From NCBI GenBank assembly GCA_026005075.1, contig BPKJ01000003.1, positions 1-64,000 of the forward strand: a stretch of DNA of 64,000 nt. The letters run 5' to 3'. The notes beneath the pieces were generated by a model, which saw only the letters and a list, made by a program, of their open reading frames with translations, was not told where the DNA came from and ran no database searches. The stretch's first letter is position 1, and every line of letters begins with the position of its first letter. Shown here one piece after another: positions 54,166 to 62,321 of this stretch. The translations under genes and the position numbers were made by a program. Source of the DNA: Lysobacteraceae bacterium (GTDB lineage: Bacteria; Pseudomonadota; Gammaproteobacteria; Xanthomonadales; Xanthomonadaceae).

Positions 54166-55569
54166 CTACAGCGCCTCGGAGGCGAAATCGGCCAGTCTGG
54201 AGCGTTCGCCACGCCGCAGGGTGACATGCGCCGAATGGCCCCAGTGCTTGAAGCGGTCGACGGCGTAGGTCAGCCCCGAGGTGGTCTCGGTCAGGTAGGG
54301 GGTATCGATCTGCTCGACGTTGCCGAGGCAGATCATCTTCGTGCCTGGCCCTGCCCGGGTCAGCAGGGTCTTGAGCTGCTTGGGCGTGAGGTTCTGCGCC
54401 TCGTCGATGATCACCCAGCGGTTGAGAAACGTCCGTCCGCGCATGAAGTTCATGGCGCGGATCTTGATCCGTGAGGCGAGCAGGTCGTTGGTGGCCTGAC
54501 GGCCCCAGGCTCCACCTTCCTGGGTGTGAGTGAGCACCTCGAGGTTGTCGGTCAATGCGCCCATCCAGGGCGTCATCTTCTCCTCCTCGGTCCCGGGTAG
54601 GAATCCGATGTCCTCGCCCACGCTCACCGTGGCGCGGGTCATGATGATCTCGCGGTAGCGCTGCTGGTCCATGGTCTGCGCCATGCCAGCGGCGAGGGCG
54701 AGCAGGGTCTTGCCGGTGCCGGCGGTGCCGAGCAGGGTGACGAAATCGATGTCCGGGTCCATCAGCGCGTTGAGCGCGAAGTTCTGCTCGCGGTTGCGGG
54801 CCGTCACCCCCCACACCGCGTGTTGGCTGTGGCGGTAGTCCTCGACCATGCGCAGGACCACGCGGTCCTGCTCGATCCTCACCACCTGCAGTTCGATCTC
54901 GTCCTCGCCCTGGAAATGGAGGAACTGGTTCGGATGCCATGCCTCGCCCGGCGCCCGGGTCAGCTCGTAGTAGGTTCGGCCACGTTCGGTCCATGAGCGC
55001 AGGTCGGACTCGTGGCGTTGCCAGAACTGCCCGTCGAGCTCGGCAGATCCGGTGTAGAGCAGGGAGAAATCGTCCAGGGCGCGATCGTTCTCGTAGTCCT
55101 CGGCGGGAACGCCGCAGATCGAGGCCTTGATGCGCAGGTTGATGTCCTTGGAGACCAGCACCACCTCGTGGCCCGGGCACTGCTCGCGCAGGGCCAGGAT
55201 GGCGCCGAGGATCTGGTTGTCCGGCAGGACGGTGCCGAACCGCTGGCCGGGCGCCACGGGCGTGGTCTGGAACCTGAGTCGCCCTGCCTCCTGCTGGCCG
55301 GTGCCGAGTTGCAGTCCGTCGGGGCGGCGGAGCAGCAGCCCGTCCTCGATCGGCCGCTCACCGTGCTCCGCGATCAGGCCGTCGATGAAGCGGCTGGCCT
55401 GGCGCGCGTTGCGGCTGGCCTCGGAGTGCCCTTTCTTCGCCGCATCCAGTTCCTCCAGCACCATCATCGGCAGGAACACGTCGTGCTCCTCGAAGCGGAA
55501 CAGTGCGGTCGGATCGTGCATGAGCACGTTGGTGTCGAGCACGTAGGTACGCTTGCTGCGCGTCATCAT
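54166..55569 (-). CDS. PIN-PhoH ATPase (PhoH2-type)
   Basis: A 467-residue protein fusing an N-terminal PIN nuclease-like domain (YVLDTNVLMHDP, with further acidic residues, about 1-150) to a C-terminal PhoH ATPase (Walker A LLGTAGTGKTLLALA, Walker B VIIDEAQNL). PhoH2-type proteins are reported as RNA helicase/RNases; that activity is inferred here. The start is ATG 55569 (or the adjacent one at 55566); the track adds 21 residues. Despite the name there is no Pho box seen upstream, and it is separated from the pho cluster by 9 kb. Confidence 0.9.
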   Translation of the reverse strand: MMTRSKRTYVLDTNVLMHDPTALFRFEEHDVFLPMMVLEELDAAKKGHSEASRNARQASRFIDGLIAEHGERPIEDGLLLRRPDGLQLGTGQQEAGRLRFQTTPVAPGQRFGTVLPDNQILGAILALREQCPGHEVVLVSKDINLRIKASICGVPAEDYENDRALDDFSLLYTGSAELDGQFWQRHESDLRSWTERGRTYYELTRAPGEAWHPNQFLHFQGEDEIELQVVRIEQDRVVLRMVEDYRHSQHAVWGVTARNREQNFALNALMDPDIDFVTLLGTAGTGKTLLALAAGMAQTMDQQRYREIIMTRATVSVGEDIGFLPGTEEEKMTPWMGALTDNLEVLTHTQEGGAWGRQATNDLLASRIKIRAMNFMRGRTFLNRWVIIDEAQNLTPKQLKTLLTRAGPGTKMICLGNVEQIDTPYLTETTSGLTYAVDRFKHWGHSAHVTLRRGERSRLADFASEAL

Positions 55570-55747
55570 GGAAAGGCGCACTCCTCGAAAGCAGCGGAGG
55601 GATTGGATGGCTCGCAGCCCGACGCACGGCAAGGCAGGGCGCGCGATGCGCTCACGAGGCGCACGTTGCCGGCAGGGCGCCCCACGGCGGGACGGGCCAG
55701 AGGGAGGGCGGTTGCCGTGAGCTCGGTGCGCGGCCGTTCGACATGAC

Positions 55748-56308
55748 TCAGAACTTCATCGGATCCATGATCGCATCGAGGTTCAGGTGGTCGCAGAACT
55801 CCAGGAAGTCGTCCCGCAACGCCGCGATGTGCATGTCGGAGGGGATGCCGATGGTGATGTGGGCCGAGAACATGTCGGCCCCGGTCTGCATGGCCCGGTA
55901 GCGCGAGCACTGCAGGTTCTCGATGGTGATGCCCTGACGGTCGAAGAAGTCCGCCAGCTCGTAGACGATGCCCGGGCGATCGGCGGCGATCACCTCGACG
56001 ATGTAGGGCAGCAGGTTGCTCTGCAGCGGCTTGGGGGCGGTGCGGTAGTGGACCAGCCGCATGCCCTCGTCGCGCTCGATGCGGGCGAGCGCGGACTCGA
56101 GCTTGGCCACCGCGTCCCAGGAGCCCATCGCCAGTGCGATCACCGAGACGTCGCGGCCGATGGTGGCGAGGCGTGCGTCGACCAGGTTGCAGCCGGCATC
56201 CGCCACCCGCCGCGAGATCGTCAGCAGCGGCGAGTCGGGGTGGGTGGCGAACGCGCTGATCAGCAGGTAGTTCTCGTTGGGGTTGGGGCGTCGCGCGGAT
56301 TCGGACAA
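55748..56308 (-). CDS. gcvR: glycine cleavage system transcriptional repressor-like (tandem ACT)
   Basis: A 186-residue protein of two ACT domains (about 14-85 and 100-180) opening LLISAFATHPDSPLLTISRRVADAGCNLVDARL, with the second domain DRPGIVYELADFFDRQGITIENLQC. It matches GcvR, which in E. coli modulates GcvA in response to glycine. There are no gcv genes in the window. It is divergent from dapA, the usual neighbourhood in Gammaproteobacteria, with about 136 bases between. Confidence 0.9.
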   Translation of the reverse strand: MSESARRPNPNENYLLISAFATHPDSPLLTISRRVADAGCNLVDARLATIGRDVSVIALAMGSWDAVAKLESALARIERDEGMRLVHYRTAPKPLQSNLLPYIVEVIAADRPGIVYELADFFDRQGITIENLQCSRYRAMQTGADMFSAHITIGIPSDMHIAALRDDFLEFCDHLNLDAIMDPMKF

Positions 56309-56444
56309 GGCGGTCTACCGTGTTCTCAAGGTCACGCCGGGGCGGCGCGGTGGCGGACGAAGGCGCTCCGGCCTGCCGGCAGAATACTTGCCGCTGCTTC
56401 CGGCCCGCAAGTAACATGCCCGTTCCTTTTCGGGATCGCGCGCC

Positions 56445-57323
56445 TTGCTGCTTGCCGGATGCATCACCGCGCTGGTCACGCCGTTCGATGAGCGTGGCGA
56501 GCTGGACCTCGACGCCTTCACCGACCTGATCGACCGCCAGCTCGAGGCCGGGGTCGGGGGGCTGGTCGTGGCCGGCTCCACCGGAGAGGCCGCGATGCTG
56601 GACGAGCGCGAGTACCGTGCCCTGCTGCGTCGGGCGGTCGAGGCGGTAGCAGGCCGTGTTCCGGTGCTGGCCGGCACCGGCCTGTCGGGCACGGCGGCCA
56701 CGGTGGCGCGAACCCGTCTTGCGGCGGAGGAGGGTGCCGTCGCGGCGCTGGTGGTCACGCCGCCCTACGTGCGACCAACCCAGGATGGTCTGGTGCGCCA
56801 CTACGAGGAGGTGGCGCGCCGCGGCGGGCTGCCGGTGGTGCTCTACAACGTCCCGGGGCGGACCGGGTGCGACCTGCTGCCGCCCACGGTAGAGAGGCTC
56901 TCCGGGCTGGAGGGCATGGCCGGGATCAAGGAGGCGGTCGCGGATGCCGAGCGCATGCGTGCGCTGATCGGCCTGCGCCGACCGGGCTTTGCCGTGCTCG
57001 GTGGCGACGATGCGAGCGCCGGCGAGGCGATGCGGCTTGGTGCCGACGGCCTGATCTCGGTGATCTCCAACGCAGCTCCGGCGCTCACCCGGCAGTATCT
57101 GGCCCGCGGGGAGCCTGCGCCGGAGCTCGCGGAACTGATCGCGCTGGCCGGGGTCGAGCCCAATCCCGTTCCCATCAAGGCGGTGCTGGCCGCGCTGGGC
57201 GTGGTTCGCAACGTGGTGCGACTGCCACTGGTCGAACTGACTTCCCGCCACCGTCCCGCCGTCGATGCGCTCGCGCCGAGGCTTGCCCGCGCCGAGCGTG
57301 CAGCACGCGAGAACCTGTCCTGA
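56445..57323 (+). CDS. dapA: 4-hydroxy-tetrahydrodipicolinate synthase
   Basis: A 292-residue DapA of lysine and peptidoglycan precursor biosynthesis. The Schiff-base lysine is Lys162 in GMAGIKEAVAD, the catalytic Tyr is in VVLYNVPGRTG, and the active-site opening GLVVAGSTGEAAMLDERE carries the Thr motif. The start is a TTG at 56445, the only in-frame option just before the conserved ITALVTPFDERGELD. The bamC gene follows 23 bases downstream, as in E. coli dapA-bamC. Confidence 0.94.
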   Translation: MLLAGCITALVTPFDERGELDLDAFTDLIDRQLEAGVGGLVVAGSTGEAAMLDEREYRALLRRAVEAVAGRVPVLAGTGLSGTAATVARTRLAAEEGAVAALVVTPPYVRPTQDGLVRHYEEVARRGGLPVVLYNVPGRTGCDLLPPTVERLSGLEGMAGIKEAVADAERMRALIGLRRPGFAVLGGDDASAGEAMRLGADGLISVISNAAPALTRQYLARGEPAPELAELIALAGVEPNPVPIKAVLAALGVVRNVVRLPLVELTSRHRPAVDALAPRLARAERAARENLS

Positions 57324-57346
57324 CCTTCTTCTGGAGTGATGCCGTG

Positions 57347-57838
57347 ATGTCGATGCTTCCGAATCCCCGTTGGTGCGGCCGTCTGGCCCTGGGACTGGCG
57401 CTGCTGTCCCTGCTGGCCGGTTGCGGCTGGTGGCGTCCCAAGACCGGCTACGAGCTGGCGCCGGAGGCGCGCCCGCTGGAGATTCCACCGGATCTCGACG
57501 CGCCGCCCGTGGATCCTGCGCTGAGCATTCCGGAGCCCGCACCGCGGGCTGCCAGCCGGCCGGTGGTGCCGGCGGCGTCGTTCCTCATCGCCGACAGCCG
57601 CGAGGGCGCCATGCGCCGCCTCGGTCTTGCCCTTCAGCGGATCGAGGGGGTGGAGGTCCGCGGCAAGGCGGACGCGCTCGGCGCGTACAACGTGCGCTTC
57701 GAGGGCGAGGAGTTTCTCGTGCGTGTGGTCGAGGTCGCGGACGGCATGCGCATCGAGGCCGTGGGCGGCAACGGTGCGGTGCTCAACGGCGGCTCGGCGG
57801 GCAAGCTGCTCGGGCTGCTGCGGCAACGTCTGGGTTGA
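57347..57838 (+). CDS. bamC: outer membrane assembly lipoprotein BamC (short form)
   Basis: A 163-residue lipoprotein. The signal peptide ends in the lipobox LLAGCG with Cys at residue 26. An N-terminal unstructured Pro-rich segment (about 30-70: LEIPPDLDAPPVDPALSIPEP) resembles the BamD-binding part of BamC, followed by one helix-grip-like domain (about 75-163). E. coli BamC has two such domains and is about twice as long, so the second is missing. It follows dapA by 23 bases. ATG 57347 is used; GTG 57344 is the alternative. Confidence 0.85.
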   Translation: MSMLPNPRWCGRLALGLALLSLLAGCGWWRPKTGYELAPEARPLEIPPDLDAPPVDPALSIPEPAPRAASRPVVPAASFLIADSREGAMRRLGLALQRIEGVEVRGKADALGAYNVRFEGEEFLVRVVEVADGMRIEAVGGNGAVLNGGSAGKLLGLLRQRLG

Positions 57839-57933
57839 GTCCTGCCGCGGCGCCGGGCCCGCGGCCCGGCGGCGGACGGCGCCAGGGGGGGATCGAGCGG
57901 CGCGCCGACGGGGTCGCGCAGCGTTCCAGCGAG

Positions 57934-58257
57934 TCAGCGTTCCAGCAAGGGCAGCTTGTTGGGCTTGCCGTCCCACTCGGCGGCGTCGGCCGGCGGCTCC
58001 TTGCGGGTGGTGATCACCGGCCACTGCTTGGCCAGCTCGGCATTCAGGGCGATGAAATGCTCCTGCCCGGCGGGGACGTCGTCCTCGGGGTAGATCGCGT
58101 TGGCAGGACACTCCGGCTCGCAGAGCGTGCAGTCGATGCACTCGTCCGGGTCGATCACCAGGAAGTTGGGGCCCTCATGGAAGCAGTCCACCGGACAGAC
58201 CTCGACGCAGTCGGTGTACTTGCACTTGATGCAGTTCTCGGTGACGACGAAGGGCAT
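57934..58257 (-). CDS. fdxA: seven-iron ferredoxin FdxA
   Basis: A 107-residue ferredoxin with the ligand pattern [17 protein letters not shown] and [12 protein letters not shown], which fits one [3Fe-4S] and one [4Fe-4S] cluster. The length and C-terminal tail match FdxA. It is an electron carrier whose partner is not indicated here. It converges with bamC and is followed (on its strand, upstream) by tRNA-Glu. Confidence 0.94.
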   Translation of the reverse strand: MPFVVTENCIKCKYTDCVEVCPVDCFHEGPNFLVIDPDECIDCTLCEPECPANAIYPEDDVPAGQEHFIALNAELAKQWPVITTRKEPPADAAEWDGKPNKLPLLER

Positions 58258-58280
58258 CGAGGATGCGTCCTGAGGAGAGG

Positions 58281-58356
58281 TGGCGCTCCCTAGGGGACTC
58301 GAACCCCTGTTCCCGCCGTGAGAGGGCGGTGTCCTAGGCCGCTAGACGAAGGGAGC
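58281..58356 (-). tRNA. tRNA-Glu(CTC)
   Basis: A 76-base cloverleaf on the minus strand. Acceptor GCTCCCT / AGGGAGC, anticodon stem CCGCC / GGCGG, anticodon loop CTCTCAC (anticodon CTC), T-arm AGGGGTTCGAGTCCCCT, encoded CCA. It sits between fdxA and pcnB, divergent from the latter. Confidence 0.95.
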
Positions 58357-58359
58357 GCG

Positions 58360-58389
58360 TTGAACTGCGAAAAGCAGAGGCGATAGGAT
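58360..58389 (+). promoter_or_regulatory. sigma70-like promoter for pcnB-folK-panBC
   Basis: TTGAAC and TAGGAT at an 18-base spacing, immediately beyond the tRNA-Glu 5' end. The start site would be near 58396, leaving about 63 bases before the pcnB GTG. TAGGAT-type -10 boxes recur before several genes in the window. Confidence 0.55.
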
Positions 58390-58458
58390 AGCGGGCTGTT
58401 CTCGAAGGCGCAATGCCGTCCTGCACGGCCCCGCCGTTCCGACATCCCCAAGGCCCCT

Positions 58459-59781
58459 GTGACCCAGACTCCCCTGCCAGCGGCTGCAGTGCCGCGCCGC
58501 ATTCCCCGCGACCAGCATCCGATCTCGCGCAAGCAGATCAGTCCGAATGCGCTGCGGGTTCTCTACCGCCTGCGCGATGCCGGGCACGATGCCTGCCTGG
58601 TCGGAGGCGCGGTGCGTGACCTGCTGGTCGGCCGCCAGCCCAAGGACTTCGATGTCGCCACCGACGCCACGCCCGAGCAGGTGCGGGCCCTGTTTCGCAA
58701 CTGCAGGCTGGTCGGGCGCCGGTTCCGGCTTGCCCACGTGATCTTCGGGCCCGAGATCATCGAGGTCGCCACGTACCGCGCCCATTCGGCCGCGGGCGAG
58801 GACGGCGACGGCCGTGTGGTCGAGAACGGACGCATCCTGCGCGACAACGTCTACGGAAGCATCGAGGAGGATGCCGTCCGCCGGGACTTCACCTGCAACG
58901 CGCTCTACTACTCGATCGATGACTTCTCGGTGCGCGACTTCGTGGGCGGTTTCGAGGATTGCCGCGACCGCGTGCTGCGCCTGATCGGCGATCCGGAGAC
59001 CCGCTACCGCGAGGACCCCGTGCGCATGCTGCGTGCCGTCCGTCTCGCCGCCAAGCTGGGCTTTGCCATCGATCCGGCCTCCGAGGCGCCGATCCCGCGG
59101 CTCGGTGGCCTGCTGGCCGAGGCCTCCAGCGCGCGCCTGTTCGACGAAGCGCAGAAGCTGTTCCTCACCGGCCACGCGCTGGCCAGCCTGCACGGACTGC
59201 AGAGGCTCGGGCTGCTGGCGCATCTCATGCCGGAGCTGGATGCGGCGCTCGCGGCCGATGCCAGCGGGCTGTGCCAGCAGATGATCGACCGCGCGATGCG
59301 CAACACCGATCAGCGGGTGGCGGAGGGGCGTCCGGTGACCCCGGCCTTCCTGTTCGCCGCGCTGCTGTGGCCGGTCTATGCCGCCGGCGTGCAGGACCTG
59401 CTCGCCAAGGGGCACCCGCTTGCCGTCGCCGAGCAGCGCGCGGCGGACCGGGTGCTGCTGGGCCAGTGTCCCAGGATCGCCATCCCGCGCCGGTTCAGCG
59501 TGCCGATGGAGGAAATCTGGTTCATGCAGAGCCGCCTGCATGTCCGGCAGCGCAAGCGCGTGCTGCGACTGCTTGCGCACCCGCGGTTCCGCGCCGCATT
59601 CGACTTCCTCGAGTTGCGTGCATCGGTGACGCCGGAGCTGGCTCCGGAACTGGCCTTCTGGCAGGCGTTGCAGGGCCCGGATCGCGATGCCGTGCTGGAG
59701 CAGGCGCAGCAGCAGGGACGTGCGCAGCCCGCGGGCCGGAGCCGCCGACGCCGGCGGCGGGCGAAGGCGGGCGAAGGCTGA
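58459..59781 (+). CDS. pcnB: poly(A) polymerase I
   Basis: A 440-residue class II CCA/poly(A) polymerase superfamily enzyme. The nucleotidyltransferase core is LVGGAVRDLLVGRQPKDFDVATDA. The head/neck region is RRDFTCNALYYSIDDFSVRDFVGGFEDCRDR and YREDPVRMLRAVR. The C-terminal end is a basic Arg/Gln-rich tail (SRRRRRRAKAGEG), typical of PcnB rather than tRNA CCA transferase. It adds poly(A) to RNA 3' ends. The start is GTG 58459. It leads the operon with folK, panB and panC. Confidence 0.93.
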   Translation: MTQTPLPAAAVPRRIPRDQHPISRKQISPNALRVLYRLRDAGHDACLVGGAVRDLLVGRQPKDFDVATDATPEQVRALFRNCRLVGRRFRLAHVIFGPEIIEVATYRAHSAAGEDGDGRVVENGRILRDNVYGSIEEDAVRRDFTCNALYYSIDDFSVRDFVGGFEDCRDRVLRLIGDPETRYREDPVRMLRAVRLAAKLGFAIDPASEAPIPRLGGLLAEASSARLFDEAQKLFLTGHALASLHGLQRLGLLAHLMPELDAALAADASGLCQQMIDRAMRNTDQRVAEGRPVTPAFLFAALLWPVYAAGVQDLLAKGHPLAVAEQRAADRVLLGQCPRIAIPRRFSVPMEEIWFMQSRLHVRQRKRVLRLLAHPRFRAAFDFLELRASVTPELAPELAFWQALQGPDRDAVLEQAQQQGRAQPAGRSRRRRRRAKAGEG

Positions 59782-59786
59782 GGCGG

Positions 59787-60266
59787 ATGGCACTGGCCTG
59801 GATCGGCCTTGGCAGCAACCAGGATGATCCTGCGGCGCGGCTGCACGAGGCACTGCACCGGCTGCAGCAGGTGCGTGGGATCTCGCTGCGCGGCGTCTCG
59901 CCGTTCTACCGCTCCCCGCCGTGGGGGCCGGTGCCGCAGCCCGATTTCGTCAATGCGGTCGCCGAGATCGATGGCCGCCTCGCGCCCGAGGCGATGCTCG
60001 AGGCCCTGCTCGGCATCGAGCGGGCGATGGGCCGGGAGCGCGGCGTACGCTGGGGGCCGCGGCGCATCGATCTCGACCTTCTGCACATGGAGGGATGCCG
60101 CCGGGATGGGGTCGGACTGCAGTTGCCGCATCCAAGGCTGGCCGAGCGTGCCTTCGTCCTGAGGCCGTGGCTGGACCTGCGGCCGGAACTCGTGGTCCCG
60201 GGCCTCGGGCCTCTCGCCGCGCTGCTGGAAAAGGTGGATTGCTCGAAACTGCTGCCGCTACCCTAG
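59787..60266 (+). CDS. folK: 6-hydroxymethyl-7,8-dihydropterin pyrophosphokinase
   Basis: A 159-residue HPPK of folate synthesis. Family signatures are AWIGLGSNQDDPAARLHEAL, SPFYRSPPWGP, DFVNAVAEI and RWGPRRIDLDLLHMEG, with the catalytic Asp pair in DLDLL. ATG 59787 lies 5 bases after the pcnB stop. The panB gene starts 24 bases downstream. Confidence 0.95.
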   Translation: MALAWIGLGSNQDDPAARLHEALHRLQQVRGISLRGVSPFYRSPPWGPVPQPDFVNAVAEIDGRLAPEAMLEALLGIERAMGRERGVRWGPRRIDLDLLHMEGCRRDGVGLQLPHPRLAERAFVLRPWLDLRPELVVPGLGPLAALLEKVDCSKLLPLP

Positions 60267-60290
60267 GCCATTCCCTCGTCGAGCCCTGCC

Positions 60291-61118
60291 ATGTACAACG
60301 CCAGACCCGGAGAGACCGAGCCGCCGGTCACCGTGCCTTCGCTTCGCCAGCGCAAGGCCCGCGGCGAGCGGCTGTCGATGGTGACCTGCTACGACGCCAG
60401 CTTCGCCGCCCGGCTGGAGGCCGCGGGGGTGGAGCTCATCCTCGTCGGCGACTCGCTGGGCATGGTGGTGCAGGGGCACCGTCATACGCTCGGTGTCACC
60501 GTCGACCACATGGTCTATCACAGTGCGGCGGTCGCGCGTGGTGCGCGCCGGCCGCTGTTGATCGTCGATCTGCCCTACCAGGCCGCGGCGACCCCCGAAC
60601 GGGCCCTGCACGCCGCAGCCAGGCTGCAGGCCGAGGGCAATGCCGCGATGGTCAAGCTCGAGGGCGGTGCCGGGCACGTGCTGGATGCGATCCGCTTCCT
60701 CGTCGAGCGCGACATCCCGGTTTGCGGCCACCTCGGCCTGACTCCGCAGTCGGTCCATCGGCTCGGCGGTTTCCGCCTTCAGGGGCGCGAGCCCGATGCC
60801 GCCCGGCTCCTTCGTGAACAGGCGCTCGCGGTGCAGCAGGCGGGGGCAGAACTGCTGGTGCTGGAGTGCGTGCCCTCGGCCCTTGCCACCGAGATCACCG
60901 CCCTCCTCGAGATACCCACCATCGGCATCGGTGCCGGCCCGGGCTGCGACGGTCAGGTGCTGGTGATGCACGACCTGCTCGGCGTCACCCCCGGCCGGCG
61001 GCCGCGTTTCGTGCGCGATTTCCTCGCCGAGGGTGGATCCGTCGAAGGGGCCTTTCGCCGCTTCGTCGAGGCCGTGCGCGAGGGCAGCTTCCCGGGCCCG
61101 GAGCACAGCTATGAATGA
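60291..61118 (+). CDS. panB: 3-methyl-2-oxobutanoate hydroxymethyltransferase
   Basis: A 275-residue ketopantoate hydroxymethyltransferase, the first step of pantothenate synthesis. The metal and substrate signatures are [40 protein letters not shown] and [22 protein letters not shown]. Length and motifs are normal. It overlaps panC by 8 bases. Confidence 0.96.
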   Translation: MYNARPGETEPPVTVPSLRQRKARGERLSMVTCYDASFAARLEAAGVELILVGDSLGMVVQGHRHTLGVTVDHMVYHSAAVARGARRPLLIVDLPYQAAATPERALHAAARLQAEGNAAMVKLEGGAGHVLDAIRFLVERDIPVCGHLGLTPQSVHRLGGFRLQGREPDAARLLREQALAVQQAGAELLVLECVPSALATEITALLEIPTIGIGAGPGCDGQVLVMHDLLGVTPGRRPRFVRDFLAEGGSVEGAFRRFVEAVREGSFPGPEHSYE

Positions 61119-61998
61119 GTCGGCACCGGCAGGGCTCGCGGTGGTCCGCGAGGTGCCGGCGCTGCGGGCCGCCGTGGCGGCCTGGCGTCGGCAGGGGGCG
61201 CGGATCGCCTTCGTGCCGACGATGGGCAACCTGCACGCCGGCCACTTCGCCCTGGTCGAGGAGGCACGCAGGCAGGCCGACCGGGTGGTGGCCAGCATCT
61301 TCGTCAACCCGACCCAGTTCGGGCCGAGCGAGGACTTCCAGCGCTACCCGCGCACGCCCGAGCAGGACGCGCAGGGGCTGGCCCGGGTCGGCTGCGACCT
61401 GCTGTTCCTGCCCGACGTCGAAACGCTCTATCCGCTTGGCGTCGAGCGCAGCGTCCGCATCGTGGTCCCGGATCTTGCCGATGTGCTCTGCGGGGCCCAT
61501 CGGCCGGGTCATTTCGCCGGCGTGGCGACCGTGGTGGCGAGGCTTTTCAACCTGGTGCAGCCGGACGTCGCGGTGTTCGGCCGCAAGGACCTTCAGCAAC
61601 TGCAGCTGATCCGGCACCTCGTGGCGGACCTGGCCTTCCCGGTGCGCATCCTCGGCGTGCCCACCCGACGCGAGGCGGACGGTCTGGCCCTGAGTTCCCG
61701 CAACCAGTACCTCGACGCCGAGCAGCGCCAGCGGGCACCGGCGCTCTACCGTGCCCTGCGCGGCCTGCTGACCGAGGTCCGGGCAGGGGTGGCGGTCGGT
61801 CGCGCCGAGCGCGCGGCGGCCGAGGCCCTGGCTGCGCAGGGCTTCGAGGTCGACTACGTCGCCGTGCGCAGGGAGTCGGCCCTGCATTCCCCGGTTGTTG
61901 CATTCGAGCAACAACCGGATCTGGTCGCGCTGGGGGCGGCGCGGCTGGGAACCACCCGTCTCATCGACAATGTGGCCCTGGCCGAGTTGGAGGATTGA
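61111..61998 (+). CDS. panC: pantothenate synthetase
   Basis: A 295-residue PanC, which joins pantoate and beta-alanine with ATP. ATP-site motifs: [19 protein letters not shown] (HIGH-like), [17 protein letters not shown] and [10 protein letters not shown] (KMSKS-like region). Start ATG 61111, overlapping panB. The aspartate decarboxylase gene panD, usual next, is not present in the next 323 bases. Confidence 0.96.
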   Translation: MNESAPAGLAVVREVPALRAAVAAWRRQGARIAFVPTMGNLHAGHFALVEEARRQADRVVASIFVNPTQFGPSEDFQRYPRTPEQDAQGLARVGCDLLFLPDVETLYPLGVERSVRIVVPDLADVLCGAHRPGHFAGVATVVARLFNLVQPDVAVFGRKDLQQLQLIRHLVADLAFPVRILGVPTRREADGLALSSRNQYLDAEQRQRAPALYRALRGLLTEVRAGVAVGRAERAAAEALAAQGFEVDYVAVRRESALHSPVVAFEQQPDLVALGAARLGTTRLIDNVALAELED

Positions 61999-62062
61999 GG
62001 CCGCTGTCTCAGGATCGCCACGGGGTGTTGCGCAAGACCTACAGCTGGGGTAAGCTTGTCTC

Positions 62063-62166
62063 GCCCTCGGAGCCACGCGCGGCGCGCGACCCCGGGGGCA
62101 GCAGGGCGCATTGTCTTGGTATCGTCACTCCGAAGGTTTCCCCGGGTCTCGCCCGGGGATTTTTTT
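62063..62166 (+). ncRNA. possible small RNA downstream of panC
   Basis: TTGCGC (62028) and TAAGCT (62051) are separated by exactly 17 bases; a start near 62063 would give a ~100-base RNA ending at the intrinsic terminator at 62140-62166. No ORF with good coding signs lies here, and the region is rich in potential GC stems. It may instead be just the panC 3' end and its terminator. Confidence 0.35.
62140..62166 (+). terminator. intrinsic terminator after panC region
   Basis: Stem CCCCGGG / CCCGGGG with loop TCTCG, followed by A and seven T residues. It lies 142 bases after the panC stop and ends the pcnB-folK-panB-panC operon or a separate short transcript. Confidence 0.88.
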
Positions 62167-62240
62167 GCTCGCACGCCGCCGGGCAGGACGCTGTTGCCGC
62201 GGGGCTACAGGCCGCGGTCCTCGCGGACACGGGGAACTCG

Positions 62241-62268
62241 TTGCCGGATCCGGGCCCACCCGTAGCAT
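62241..62268 (+). promoter_or_regulatory. sigma70-like promoter for GAF/PAS sensor
   Basis: TTGCCG and TAGCAT at a 16-base spacing, after the terminator. The start site would be near 62275, about 47 bases before the sensor ATG. Confidence 0.45.
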
Positions 62269-62321
62269 TGCGGTGACATGGGTGATGGCATGATGGTGGC
62301 CCACCCTCCGCCGGATGCATC

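Noticed and set aside
55570-55747. Riboswitch or Pho box before phoH
   Set aside because: No CTGTCAT-like repeats and no recognisable aptamer pattern in this 178-base region.
57848-57873. GC palindrome GCCGGGC-N5-GCCCGGC after bamC
   Set aside because: Strong stem but no T-run, and GC-rich palindromes are expected by chance here; not called as a terminator.
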